From Candidatus Pelagibacter sp. (lineage in GTDB: Bacteria; Pseudomonadota; Alphaproteobacteria; Pelagibacterales; Pelagibacteraceae), in NCBI GenBank assembly GCA_002692325.1, contig NZJU01000018.1, positions 1 through 9,700 on the forward strand: DNA of 9,700 bases. Direction: 5' to 3'. Under the pieces are notes generated by a model. It was not told the DNA's origin, did no database searches, and worked only from the letters and a program-made list of their open reading frames with translations. Within the stretch, counting starts at the first letter, position 1. Every line of letters starts with the position of its first letter. Below are positions 1 to 6,662 of this stretch, piece after piece. Made by a program: the position numbers and the translations under genes.

Positions 1-670
1 GAGCAATTGATGGCAATTTATCAATCATCTCTTTACCTTTTATTTCTACCTGCCCTTTGCTGCCTGTAACATGATTAACTAATCCATATTTATGACTTTC
101 TTTTACAGCAAGCATACAACCATTTTCTATTCTTGTTTTAGTAAAAGGTATCCAACAAGTTACTAATTCAGTACCCTTCTGTCCTTTTTTATTCATAACG
201 CCAGCATCTTGATGCCAAGGTGTTCTTCCAACTAGGCCGTCATTTAAATTCCTTTTTGCAACACCTTTTTCAGGTTGTTTAATTCTTGAATTCTGACAAG
301 GATTAGAAGCTATTTCAGATCCTAGAATTTTTTCGATCTTATCTAAAATCTTTTTATTTTTTATTAAATTCCATATTGATTGGCTTGCAAAAAAATCGCT
401 ATTAGCGTTAATGTTTTTTTCAGGAAGCCTTATGTTAAAATATTGATCAAGCTCAGGAATTTTTAAAGAAACTAAATGTGAGTATTTTTTCTTAAAACTA
501 TAATTTAATACTTTTAATTTATTGCTTTTTGGCACAAATCTATGAACAAGCCTATCCATGACAAAAGCAATATCATTTAAGACTGGTTCTAAATCCTCTT
601 TATAATCTAAAACCTTTTTAAGTCTTACGAAACCTTGTTTTTCGAAAATTTTTTTTATACTTGAACTCAT
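1..670 (-). CDS. Phytanoyl-CoA dioxygenase (PhyH) family protein, partial (C-terminus beyond left edge)
   Basis: An open minus-strand frame runs from an ATG at 670-668 to the window edge, giving about 223 codons without a stop. The reading contains TPWHQDAG, where His153 and Asp155 form the HxD half of the Fe(II)-binding facial triad, followed by LVTCWIPFTKTRIENGCM, a stretch typical of PhyH-family Fe(II)/2-oxoglutarate oxygenases. The distal His and the 2-oxoglutarate-binding Arg would lie beyond the edge, so catalytic competence cannot be confirmed. Family members hydroxylate small molecules or acyl-CoAs using O2 and 2-oxoglutarate in the cytoplasm; the substrate here is unknown. The gene starts 39 bases after the livG stop on the same strand, so it is probably the last visible gene of the binding protein-livM-livG unit. 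No clear Shine-Dalgarno precedes the ATG, and an alternative start is Met38. The family call is firm and the function open. Confidence 0.85.
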   Translation of the reverse strand, partial: MSSSIKKIFEKQGFVRLKKVLDYKEDLEPVLNDIAFVMDRLVHRFVPKSNKLKVLNYSFKKKYSHLVSLKIPELDQYFNIRLPEKNINANSDFFASQSIWNLIKNKKILDKIEKILGSEIASNPCQNSRIKQPEKGVAKRNLNDGLVGRTPWHQDAGVMNKKGQKGTELVTCWIPFTKTRIENGCMLAVKESHKYGLVNHVTGSKGQVEIKGKEMIDKLPSIA

Positions 671-709
671 TGTATCGAAATTTAATATAAAAATATTACC
701 AAATTCATT

Positions 710-1507
710 TTAGACTGCAAGTACTTTTCTCATCTCTTCGTCATTCATCTTTTTGCCTAAATAGGCCTCTATTACCGCATTATCATCTTTAACTTGTTGA
801 GGTGTTCCCTCCGCTATTTTTTGACCATGATCAAATACTGTTACTGTGTTGCAAGTGTCCATAACTACCTTAAGGATATGTTCAATAATAATAAGAGTAA
901 GACCATACTTATCTTTTAATTGCATAATTATCTTCATTAGATTATCGACGTTTACGGGTGACAAACCTGCTGCTGGTTCATCCAACATCAACAATTTTGG
1001 TTTCATCGCTATTGCTCTAGCAAGAACTAGTAAACGTCTTTGTCCACCTGAGAGTTCATTTGCGTTTAACTCAGCATAGTCAGCTAAACCCACGAATGAT
1101 AATAAGTCCATCATCTCCTCTTTGATCATTTTCTCTTGATCCCATATTTTTTTTCGTCCAATAACTGCATCAAAAAATCTGTATGGGATTCTTGTATGAT
1201 ATCCTGACATCACATTGTTTAATACAGTCATATCTTGATAAAGTCTTAAAAGTTGAAATGTTCTCGACAATCCTAGACTGGCAATCTTATGAGCAGGAGC
1301 ATTTGTAATATCATTGCCATCAAATTCTATATAACTTCCAGGATCTGCGTCGTAAATCCCTGAGACTAAGTTAAAAAAAGTACTTTTACCTGAACCATTC
1401 GGACCTATTATTCCTCTTATTTCGTTTTTTGGCAATTCAAAATTTACTTTGTTCATTGCCTTGAGTCCTCCAAAAGATTTTGTAAGTTGATTTGTTTTAA
1501 GTAACAT
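710..1507 (-). CDS. livG: ABC transporter ATP-binding protein, LivG type
   Basis: This is one of the two cytoplasmic ATPases of a branched-chain amino-acid-type (HAAT family) ABC importer, hydrolysing ATP to drive uptake through LivH/LivM. The 265 residues carry Walker A GPNGSGKST (35-43), Q-loop Gln85, signature LSGGQ (152-156), Walker B ending in Asp176-Glu177, and the switch His210. The insertion between Q-loop and signature and the length (usually about 255-260) match LivG rather than LivF. Its ATG lies inside the end of livM (11-base overlap), which indicates translational coupling. It pairs with LivF, encoded on the opposite arm. The signature motif and catalytic residues are all intact, so it should be active. 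Transported substrate is not shown by this subunit. Confidence 0.93.
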   Translation of the reverse strand: MLLKTNQLTKSFGGLKAMNKVNFELPKNEIRGIIGPNGSGKSTFFNLVSGIYDADPGSYIEFDGNDITNAPAHKIASLGLSRTFQLLRLYQDMTVLNNVMSGYHTRIPYRFFDAVIGRKKIWDQEKMIKEEMMDLLSFVGLADYAELNANELSGGQRRLLVLARAIAMKPKLLMLDEPAAGLSPVNVDNLMKIIMQLKDKYGLTLIIIEHILKVVMDTCNTVTVFDHGQKIAEGTPQQVKDDNAVIEAYLGKKMNDEEMRKVLAV

Positions 1508-2492
1508 TTTTTTCAGCCCCAGTTTTAACTTTAAATCTTTTAGTAATAAAGTACCGATCTATAAAGCCGCCAATACCTTTTGGCATGAACAGAATTGTGA
1601 AAATTATGGTTAACCCAAATATTAATAATTGATACTTATAAAGAGGTCTTGTTAAGTCATAAACAATTGTTATTACAATTGCTCCTATAATACCTCCCCA
1701 TATATGACCCAATCCACCTAGAACAACCATTGCTAAAAATGTTACCATTTCAATAACAGTATAATTATTGGGATGAATATAGCCTGGTGGTAGGTGGGCG
1801 TATACAGCTCCGGCAGCTCCCGCAAACATGGCGCTTAATATAAATGCGAGTATTTTATATTTCTTCACATTAATTCCTGCTGCAGCAGCGCATATTGGAT
1901 CTTCTCTAATTGACATGAAAGCTCTTCCGATACCTGATCTCAAAATACTAAATGAGAAATAAACAGCTATAATCATTACCGTCATAGAAATGAAATAATA
2001 CCTATCTGGTGTATCAAAATTATAACCTAATAAAGTTGGTGCTGGAATATCTGAAATTCCAAAAGTTGATCTGAAAAAATTCCCATTTTCAATAAATAAT
2101 CTGATCGCTTCTCCGCCACCAAGAGTTGCTAGAGCAAGATAAGGGCCTTCTAATCTGAAGGATGGTATGCCCATAGCTACACCAAAAAATGCTGTTACTA
2201 TAATTGCTATAGGTAATGTTACCCAAAATCCCATGCCTAAATATAGAAATAATGTACCTGCAGTATAGGAGCCGACTGCAAATAGACCAACATGGCCGAC
2301 TGTAACCTGACCACAATAACCTTTTACAATATTTAAACCAGCAGCAACAATGATATTTACAAATATAAGGCTGGCTAAATGCGATTGGTATACATCAGTT
2401 AAAACAAATGGTGGCAGTAAAGCCAAAAAAACAAAAGCTAATATAAAAGCTATAAAAGGGTAATCTGCTATTAATTGTTTAAATTTATTCAT
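1497..2492 (-). CDS. livM: ABC transporter permease, LivM type
   Basis: This is an integral inner-membrane permease of a LivHM heterodimer. The 331-residue protein is almost entirely hydrophobic, with about 8-10 predicted membrane segments. Family landmarks are GLNIVKGYCGQVTVGHVG (52-69, matching the usual GLN-GY-GQ-S-GH motif), SFRLEGPYLALATL (111-124, the usual R-G-YFA-TLA region), SIREDP (194-199) and MVVLGGLGHIWGGIIGA (255-271), the cytoplasmic coupling region that contacts the ATPases. Length is normal for LivM. It starts 145 bases after the binding-protein gene and overlaps livG by 11 bases. No good Shine-Dalgarno is seen in front of its ATG, and the gap upstream contains a strong hairpin, so its expression is probably lower than that of the binding protein. 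The partner permease LivH is on the opposite strand. Confidence 0.93.
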   Translation of the reverse strand: MNKFKQLIADYPFIAFILAFVFLALLPPFVLTDVYQSHLASLIFVNIIVAAGLNIVKGYCGQVTVGHVGLFAVGSYTAGTLFLYLGMGFWVTLPIAIIVTAFFGVAMGIPSFRLEGPYLALATLGGGEAIRLFIENGNFFRSTFGISDIPAPTLLGYNFDTPDRYYFISMTVMIIAVYFSFSILRSGIGRAFMSIREDPICAAAAGINVKKYKILAFILSAMFAGAAGAVYAHLPPGYIHPNNYTVIEMVTFLAMVVLGGLGHIWGGIIGAIVITIVYDLTRPLYKYQLLIFGLTIIFTILFMPKGIGGFIDRYFITKRFKVKTGAEKNVT

Positions 2493-2637
2493 TGTCAGAT
2501 TTGTTTAGAATATAATTTAATATAAGATTTAAAATATGAGGCGTTCTTTCTTTTCTCTGATTTTTTAATGTTTAACATATGAAAATTTATTAATTTTGAT
2601 GAGCGGCTCTATAAGAGCCGCTCAAAAAATTTAAATG
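2493..2637. other. Spacer between binding-protein gene and livM
   Basis: This 145-bp AT-rich gap contains no credible gene. Its only distinct structure is the GC-rich hairpin at 2601-2623. No convincing -35/-10 pair for livM was found, so livM-livG are probably transcribed by readthrough from the binding-protein promoter, although a weak internal promoter cannot be excluded. Confidence 0.6.
2601..2623 (-). terminator. Strong hairpin after the binding-protein gene (attenuator or mRNA 3'-end stabiliser)
   Basis: A perfect 10-bp inverted repeat, GAGCGGCTCT with a 3-nt loop then AGAGCCGCTC, begins 14 bases after the stop codon of the binding-protein gene. Seven of ten stem pairs are G:C in an otherwise very AT-rich spacer. 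Read in the gene's direction, the T6 run lies before the hairpin and the bases after it (ATCAAAATT) are not a U-tract, so it is not a standard intrinsic terminator. By analogy with malE-malF-type spacers, it could protect the 3' end of the binding-protein mRNA or cause partial termination, giving excess binding protein over permease. The structure is seen directly; the role is inferred. Confidence 0.75.
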
Positions 2638-3828
2638 TTACAGACCGTCAGTAGGGTTAAAAGTTACTTTACCCGCTACTTTTGTTTTAAAGTTTTTTCC
2701 ACCTCTTGTGTATTCGATCATAACAGGAGTTCTGTTACCATCTCTACATTGTGGAGTTCCTGGACCGCAGAAGTTTATTGGACCAGAAGCTAAACCTTTA
2801 AAGTCTTTAGTACTAGCTATTGCGTCTCTAACTGCATTTCTGTCTGCAGCAAGATCACCACTATAGTTAACTTTTTTCAAAGCTATTGCTAATATATCTA
2901 ACAAATCTTGCATTTGTGAGAAGTCATGACCTGGTACAACACCGTATTTGTTTTTTACCATTTTAACAAATTTTTGTGCTATCGGTCTTTTGTCAGATGC
3001 CGCAAATGCTGCCGCATATGTAACCCCTTTAGCAGCAGATCCTGCGTTTGTTGGGATCTCTACTTTTGAGCCAATAGATGCTGTTACTCTATGAACTGAT
3101 TTAGGTATTCCTACTTCATAGGATTGTACTAAACCACGAACTGTTTCGTCCATAAGTGCAGAGATTACAAGAACGTCTGGATTTGTTGCTTTGGCTTTAG
3201 TTAAATAACTTCTAAAGTCAGTTTCTTTTTCACCAGACTGAACAGAATATAGAGGATCAACTCCATAGTTTTCTTTCATATAAGCTTGCATTGATAAAGC
3301 AAAATCTTTACCTGCAGCGTCTGGACCATAAATATAAGCTATCTTAGTGCCTTGGTTCTCTGCTGTATATTTACCCTGTACGATTTTGTAAAACCTTGAA
3401 GATACAGGAACTCTGAAAATGTATTCACTACCTTTTTTAGTAATGTCAGCATTTGTTGAGTGTGGAATGATTTGTGGAACTTTAGCTTTTTCTGTTACTG
3501 GTACCATTGGTAAAGTAACTGAACTACAGCTTGATCCAATTATAACGTGAACTTTGTCTTGATAAGCAAGTTTGGTAGCGTTTGCTACACCCTTTTCAGA
3601 CTTACACTCATCGTTATATAGTGTAAGGTCAATTTTGTGACCATTAATCGTACCTTTCTTATTCCACTCTGCAACAGTGTCAGTGATAAGTTCACCGTGT
3701 TTATAACCAACATCTGAAAGCATTCTAAAAGACACACCGATTTTAATCGTTGCTGCTTCTGCATAAGAAGTGATTAATAAACCTAAAGAAATTACGATAC
3801 TAGATGATAGTACTTTTATTTTTTTCAT
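2638..3828 (-). CDS. Periplasmic substrate-binding protein, LivK/type-1 periplasmic-binding fold
   Basis: This protein is the secreted receptor that captures the ligand in the periplasm and delivers it to LivHM. Residues 1-25 form a Sec signal peptide: positive MKKIK, hydrophobic core to about 20, then AEA before Ala26, a signal peptidase I site. The mature part has the Peripla_BP_6 pattern: IKIGVSF at 28-34, DECKSEKG at 73-80, IIGSSCSS at 96-103, and an alternating two-lobe layout. Cys75 and Cys101 match the conserved disulfide of E. coli LivJ; a second close pair, Cys354 and Cys361, may form another. In LivJ an acidic residue anchors the ligand amino group; by hand alignment that position is about Ser251 here, which suggests a ligand without an amino group. 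The 396-residue length is slightly longer than usual. It is first in the leftward unit, with a GAGGG Shine-Dalgarno and a good promoter. Family certain, ligand unknown. Confidence 0.9.
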   Translation of the reverse strand: MKKIKVLSSSIVISLGLLITSYAEAATIKIGVSFRMLSDVGYKHGELITDTVAEWNKKGTINGHKIDLTLYNDECKSEKGVANATKLAYQDKVHVIIGSSCSSVTLPMVPVTEKAKVPQIIPHSTNADITKKGSEYIFRVPVSSRFYKIVQGKYTAENQGTKIAYIYGPDAAGKDFALSMQAYMKENYGVDPLYSVQSGEKETDFRSYLTKAKATNPDVLVISALMDETVRGLVQSYEVGIPKSVHRVTASIGSKVEIPTNAGSAAKGVTYAAAFAASDKRPIAQKFVKMVKNKYGVVPGHDFSQMQDLLDILAIALKKVNYSGDLAADRNAVRDAIASTKDFKGLASGPINFCGPGTPQCRDGNRTPVMIEYTRGGKNFKTKVAGKVTFNPTDGL

Positions 3829-3832
3829 ATTT

Positions 3833-3837
3833 CCCTC
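3833..3837 (-). promoter_or_regulatory. Shine-Dalgarno of the binding-protein gene
   Basis: GAGGG on the minus strand ends 4 bases before the ATG at 3828-3826. It is one of the clearest ribosome-binding sites in the window and supports both this start and high expression of the binding protein. Confidence 0.75.
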
Positions 3838-3857
3838 GTTTTTTATATCAGTTAAAG

Positions 3858-3886
3858 TCTTTGGCGTTTTTAATTGACGTCAAAGA
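3858..3886. promoter_or_regulatory. Inverted repeat with central palindrome, candidate operator
   Basis: The arms TCTTTGGCG (3858-3866) and CGTCAAAGA (3878-3886) are inverted repeats matching at 8 of 9 positions, separated by 11 bases. The right arm overlaps a perfect 10-bp palindrome, TTGACGTCAA (3874-3883). It lies just downstream of the predicted start of the leftward promoter and covers the -35 of the possible rightward promoter, which is a plausible place for a repressor. It could also form a short stem in a leader RNA. The repeat is visible; regulator binding is inferred. Confidence 0.5.
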
Positions 3887-3903
3887 TTTAATTTAATTAT
3901 ATG
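3874..3903 (+). promoter_or_regulatory. Possible promoter for the livF operon
   Basis: TTGACG (3874-3879) serves as a -35 with 5 of 6 consensus bases. A -10 could be TATATG (3898-3903), 18 bases downstream, with 4 of 6 matches. The start would fall near 3910, about 40 bases before the livF ATG. The -10 is poor, so this is tentative; TATAAC at 3911-3916 is a better -10 but has no matching -35. Confidence 0.35.
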
Positions 3904-3904
3904 T

Positions 3905-3933
3905 ATTAAATATAACAATTTTTTTTAAGTCAA
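3905..3933 (-). promoter_or_regulatory. Sigma-70-type promoter of the binding-protein unit
   Basis: On the minus strand TTGACT (3933-3928) and TTTAAT (3910-3905) are separated by exactly 17 bases, each hexamer matching consensus at 5 of 6 positions. The predicted start is near 3898, giving a leader of about 70 bases to the ATG at 3828. The leader would contain the inverted repeat at 3858-3886. The -35 lies only 16 bases from the livF start codon, so the two units share their control DNA. Confidence 0.65.
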
Positions 3934-3949
3934 CACTTACATTGGTTAA

Positions 3950-4669
3950 ATGCTAAAAATTGAAAATCTGATATCGGGTTATGGGACTGTTCAAATCCTA
4001 AATGGAGCAAATATGAAAGTTGACGCTCAATCTATAGTTGCATTACTTGGAGGCAATGGAACTGGAAAATCCACTATCCTTAAGGCGGTTTCAGGACTAA
4101 TTCGAACTTGGAAAGGAACTATAGAATTTAATGGTGAGCCTATTCAAAATTTACCGCCACATTTAATTGTACAAAGAGGTTTGGTGCAAGTAACTCAAGG
4201 GAAAGATGTATTCCCTGCTATGACAGTTTTAGAAAATTTAAGACTAGGTGGATTTATTTTAAAAACGAAACAAAAATTAAACGACAATTTAGAAAAAGTT
4301 TTTAGTTATTTTCCAAGATTAAATGAGAGGAAAAATCAATTAGCAGCGACATTGTCAGGCGGCGAATTACAAATGTTATGTATTGGAAGAGGATTAATGT
4401 CTGATCCAAAGATGATAATGTTAGATGAGCCTAGTGCTGCTCTTGCACCTCAAATTGTATTAGATATATTTAAAAATATAAATAAGATTAGAAAAGATGG
4501 ACTAACAGTTTTAGTTGTAGAGCAAAATGTCAGGATGGCATTAATTCTATCAGATTACGGTTATGTAATTAAAGATGGGGTTATTAATGTAGAAGGTGAA
4601 TCAAAAAAACTAATGCATGATAAGAGCGTTGAAGAGTCTTATCTTGGAGGAACAAGGGCAAATGTCTAA
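3950..4669 (+). CDS. livF: ABC transporter ATP-binding protein, LivF type
   Basis: This is the second cytoplasmic ATPase of the importer, partner of LivG. The 239 residues contain Walker A GGNGTGKST (34-42), signature LSGGE (135-139), Walker B KMIMLDEPS (154-162), and VVEQN (189-193), where Gln192 takes the place of the usual switch His; this replacement is normal for LivF. The C-terminal YLGG (231-234) is also a LivF hallmark. The stretch VTQGKDVFP (81-89) replaces the usual VPEGR-FP of LivF, so a Gln sits where most LivF proteins have Glu. No clear Shine-Dalgarno precedes the ATG, so initiation may be weak or leader-dependent. It is first in the rightward operon and overlaps livH by 8 bases. 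Confidence 0.93.
   Translation: MLKIENLISGYGTVQILNGANMKVDAQSIVALLGGNGTGKSTILKAVSGLIRTWKGTIEFNGEPIQNLPPHLIVQRGLVQVTQGKDVFPAMTVLENLRLGGFILKTKQKLNDNLEKVFSYFPRLNERKNQLAATLSGGELQMLCIGRGLMSDPKMIMLDEPSAALAPQIVLDIFKNINKIRKDGLTVLVVEQNVRMALILSDYGYVIKDGVINVEGESKKLMHDKSVEESYLGGTRANV
4646..4650 (+). promoter_or_regulatory. Shine-Dalgarno of livH
   Basis: GGAGG ends 11 bases before the ATG at 4662, with a second purine run, AAGGG (4654-4658), 3 bases before it. These sites select 4662 as the livH start over an upstream in-frame start at 4617, which would overlap livF by more than 50 bases. Confidence 0.65.
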
Positions 4670-5714
4670 GTTATTATCAAAAATAAACATCTTAAATTTA
4701 GGAAAAAGAGGTGAAAATATTATTTTTACGATTTTCTTTTTAATATATATCGCTTGGTGCGCATCATCACCAGATATGAGCATAGAATCATTAAAAGGTG
4801 TTTTGACGATTGGAATTTCAGTTGGGATTATTTACGGTTTAGTAGCTTTAGGCATTTCATTGATTTATACGGGGTTAGACGTAGTAAATTTTTCACATGG
4901 TGAATTTTTTATGATTGGAGCTTTCGCAGGATTAACGACATTTCATCTTCTAGATGTTGACTGGATTTATGATGTATTTCCTGAGAGCTATGGTTGGGTG
5001 ATGTATGTAATTTGTTTATTTGTCGCTTTTGTTTCAATGGGGCTCTTTGGTGTTTTAATTGAGAGAGTTTTTTTAAGACCTCTTACTAAAAAAGGTGGTG
5101 GGTATACAGTTGCGGGAATGGGAATAATTATATGTGGATTTGGTTTATCTGTAGTATTAATAAATTTTGCTTATATAATTTGGAATCCAGTAGCAAAGCC
5201 CTTTCCTGTTGATTTAGGACTTCCACTAAATATAGCAAACATCACTTTGCCAATGACTTATATTTGGATGCTAATTGTAGGTTTATCAATTTCAGCTGGC
5301 TTATGGTTTTTTCTCAACAAAACAAAAATGGGATTAGGAATTAGAGCTGTTGCTTTTTCTAAAGATGTATCCAATCTTGTTGGAATAAATGTTCCTTTGT
5401 ACATATCAATTATATTTGGAATTGCATGTGCTATTGCTGGTATTGGGGGAACGTTAGTTGGACCAACGTATCAAGTTGTAGTGTTCATGGGATATATTAT
5501 TTTAATGAAGGCTTTTGCAGCAGCGGTAGTTGGTGGATTTGGAAATTTACCAGGAGCGATAGTCGGAGGTTTTACGGTTGGTTTATTTGAAACAGCCTCA
5601 TCTTTTTATATTTCTGGTAGTCATAAAGACTTATATGCGTTTTTGTTAATGATAATAGTTTTAATGATTAAACCCACAGGATTCTTTGGCGTTCAAGTCA
5701 AAATGAAAGCATAA
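4662..5714 (+). CDS. livH: ABC transporter permease, LivH type
   Basis: This is the second inner-membrane permease, forming the translocation channel with LivM. The 350-residue hydrophobic protein has LivH landmarks: GLVALGISLIYTGLDVVNFSHGEF in residues 59-82 (the usual GL-LI-G-VNFAHGE motif), FLRPL (137-141), GLGIRAVAFSKDVSNLVGI (224-242, the usual GRA-R-AA-L-GI region) and LMKAFAAAVVGGFGNLPGAI (281-300), the ATPase-contacting loop. LivH is usually near 290-310 residues; here about 45 extra residues precede the core, including one additional hydrophobic segment (20-34) that may add a membrane helix. It overlaps livF by 8 bases and its stop codon overlaps the next start (TAATG). The start at 4662 is chosen for its Shine-Dalgarno and minimal overlap. 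Confidence 0.92.
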   Translation: MSKLLSKINILNLGKRGENIIFTIFFLIYIAWCASSPDMSIESLKGVLTIGISVGIIYGLVALGISLIYTGLDVVNFSHGEFFMIGAFAGLTTFHLLDVDWIYDVFPESYGWVMYVICLFVAFVSMGLFGVLIERVFLRPLTKKGGGYTVAGMGIIICGFGLSVVLINFAYIIWNPVAKPFPVDLGLPLNIANITLPMTYIWMLIVGLSISAGLWFFLNKTKMGLGIRAVAFSKDVSNLVGINVPLYISIIFGIACAIAGIGGTLVGPTYQVVVFMGYIILMKAFAAAVVGGFGNLPGAIVGGFTVGLFETASSFYISGSHKDLYAFLLMIIVLMIKPTGFFGVQVKMKA

Positions 5715-6658
5715 TGATGAAAAAAGATATTAAAGTAGCTGTGCTTGGTGCGGGCGCAATGGGTTGTTTATTTGGTGGTCTTCTCTCAGAAAAGGGTCTT
5801 GATGTAGTTCTAATTGATGTTTGGAAAGAGCACGTTGATGAAATTAATAGCAAAGGTTTGAAAGTAATGGGTCATGGTGGAGATAGGATAATTCAAGTTA
5901 AAGCAACAGTGGATCCAAAATCTTTAAAGCCGGTGGATGCTATCATAATAATGTGTAAAGCCACAGCTCTAGAACAAGCATTAAATAATTCAAAAAATAT
6001 TATTGGAGACAACACAATGCTCATGTCTTTTCAAAATGGAATTGGGCATGAAGAAATTATGCAGAGAATAGCAGGAAAAGATAAAGTTTTAGGAGGCTCA
6101 ACTACTCAAGCATCAAGTATTCAGGGGCCTGGGATAATTCAGAATCATGCTAGCTTACCGTCATGGATTGGTGAGTATGATGGTGGTCACAGCCAAAGAG
6201 TTAAAGATTTAGCTGAAACTTTTACAGCACACGGTTTAGAAACAATAGCTGAAAAAGATATTAAAAGAAGAAAATGGATGAAATTATTTGCATTAACTGC
6301 AATCGGTCCTCTATCTGCTATATTTGACCTTCACCATACTGATTTATACATTTCAAACAAAAATCAAAAAATTTCTAGAAATCTTGGCAAAAACATTATC
6401 TTAGAAACTAGGGAAGTTGCTAGAGCTGATGGAGTTGAAGTGAGTGAGAATGATTGCCTTGAAATGTTTAATAGAATAGTTGACTCAAGACAAACCAATA
6501 AATCCTCTATGGCTTTTGACGTGTTAAAAAGCAGAATAACAGAAATAGATTTTATAAGTGGCGCTGTCTCAAAAATTGGGAAAAAATACGGTATTAAAAC
6601 ACCATTGAACGATCTCATGTATAATATAATCAAAATTAAAGAAGGAACTTACTCCTAG
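5714..6658 (+). CDS. Ketopantoate reductase-like (ApbA/PanE fold) NAD(P)-dependent dehydrogenase
   Basis: This is a cytoplasmic two-domain dehydrogenase of the PanE/ApbA family, which interconverts 2-oxo and 2-hydroxy acids with NADPH. The N-terminal Rossmann motif is LGAGAMG (11-17); Lys82, the QNGIG loop (107-111) and catalytic Lys190 match E. coli PanE Lys72, Asn98 and Lys176. The C-terminal helical domain carries SSM (264-266) and TEID (276-279), including the equivalent of Glu256. However, the positions of E. coli Asn180 and Asn184, which bind the pantoate hydroxyls, are Leu194 and Gly198 here. With a catabolic operon around it, this argues for a different 2-oxo/hydroxy acid substrate. 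The start overlaps the livH stop by one base, suggesting coupled translation; a second ATG directly follows the first. Length, 314, is normal. Confidence 0.85.
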   Translation: MMKKDIKVAVLGAGAMGCLFGGLLSEKGLDVVLIDVWKEHVDEINSKGLKVMGHGGDRIIQVKATVDPKSLKPVDAIIIMCKATALEQALNNSKNIIGDNTMLMSFQNGIGHEEIMQRIAGKDKVLGGSTTQASSIQGPGIIQNHASLPSWIGEYDGGHSQRVKDLAETFTAHGLETIAEKDIKRRKWMKLFALTAIGPLSAIFDLHHTDLYISNKNQKISRNLGKNIILETREVARADGVEVSENDCLEMFNRIVDSRQTNKSSMAFDVLKSRITEIDFISGAVSKIGKKYGIKTPLNDLMYNIIKIKEGTYS

Positions 6659-6662
6659 ACCT

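Larger units (their letters stand above)
3829..3949. promoter_or_regulatory. Shared divergent regulatory region
   Basis: This 121-bp region separates the start codons of the binding-protein gene (leftward) and livF (rightward), the two arms of the transporter. It holds a near-consensus leftward promoter, a weaker possible rightward promoter, a perfect 10-bp palindrome and a wider inverted repeat. The overlap of these elements means that one bound regulator could control both arms. No regulator gene is present in the window. Confidence 0.75.

Noticed and set aside
846..1079. Open frame on the plus strand inside livG
   Set aside because: It lies wholly antisense to an intact ATPase gene with all motifs, resembles no family and has no ribosome-binding site.
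2089..2316. Second minus-strand frame inside livM
   Set aside because: It is an alternative frame of a well-supported permease gene, with Cys/Ser/Arg-rich nonsense composition.
2601..2623. Canonical Rho-independent terminator
   Set aside because: No U-tract follows the stem on either strand, so it is described as a hairpin of uncertain role.
3829..3949. Riboswitch or small RNA in the divergent region
   Set aside because: The leaders are short (about 40-70 bases), very AT-rich and match no riboswitch architecture that I recognise; the inverted repeat fits an operator better.
4617..4661. Longer livH start at 4617
   Set aside because: It would add 15 residues and overlap livF by 53 bases; the ATG at 4662 has GGAGG upstream and only an 8-base overlap.
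5714..6658. Assignment as pantothenate-pathway panE
   Set aside because: Two substrate-binding Asn are replaced and no pantothenate genes are nearby, so the gene symbol was withheld.
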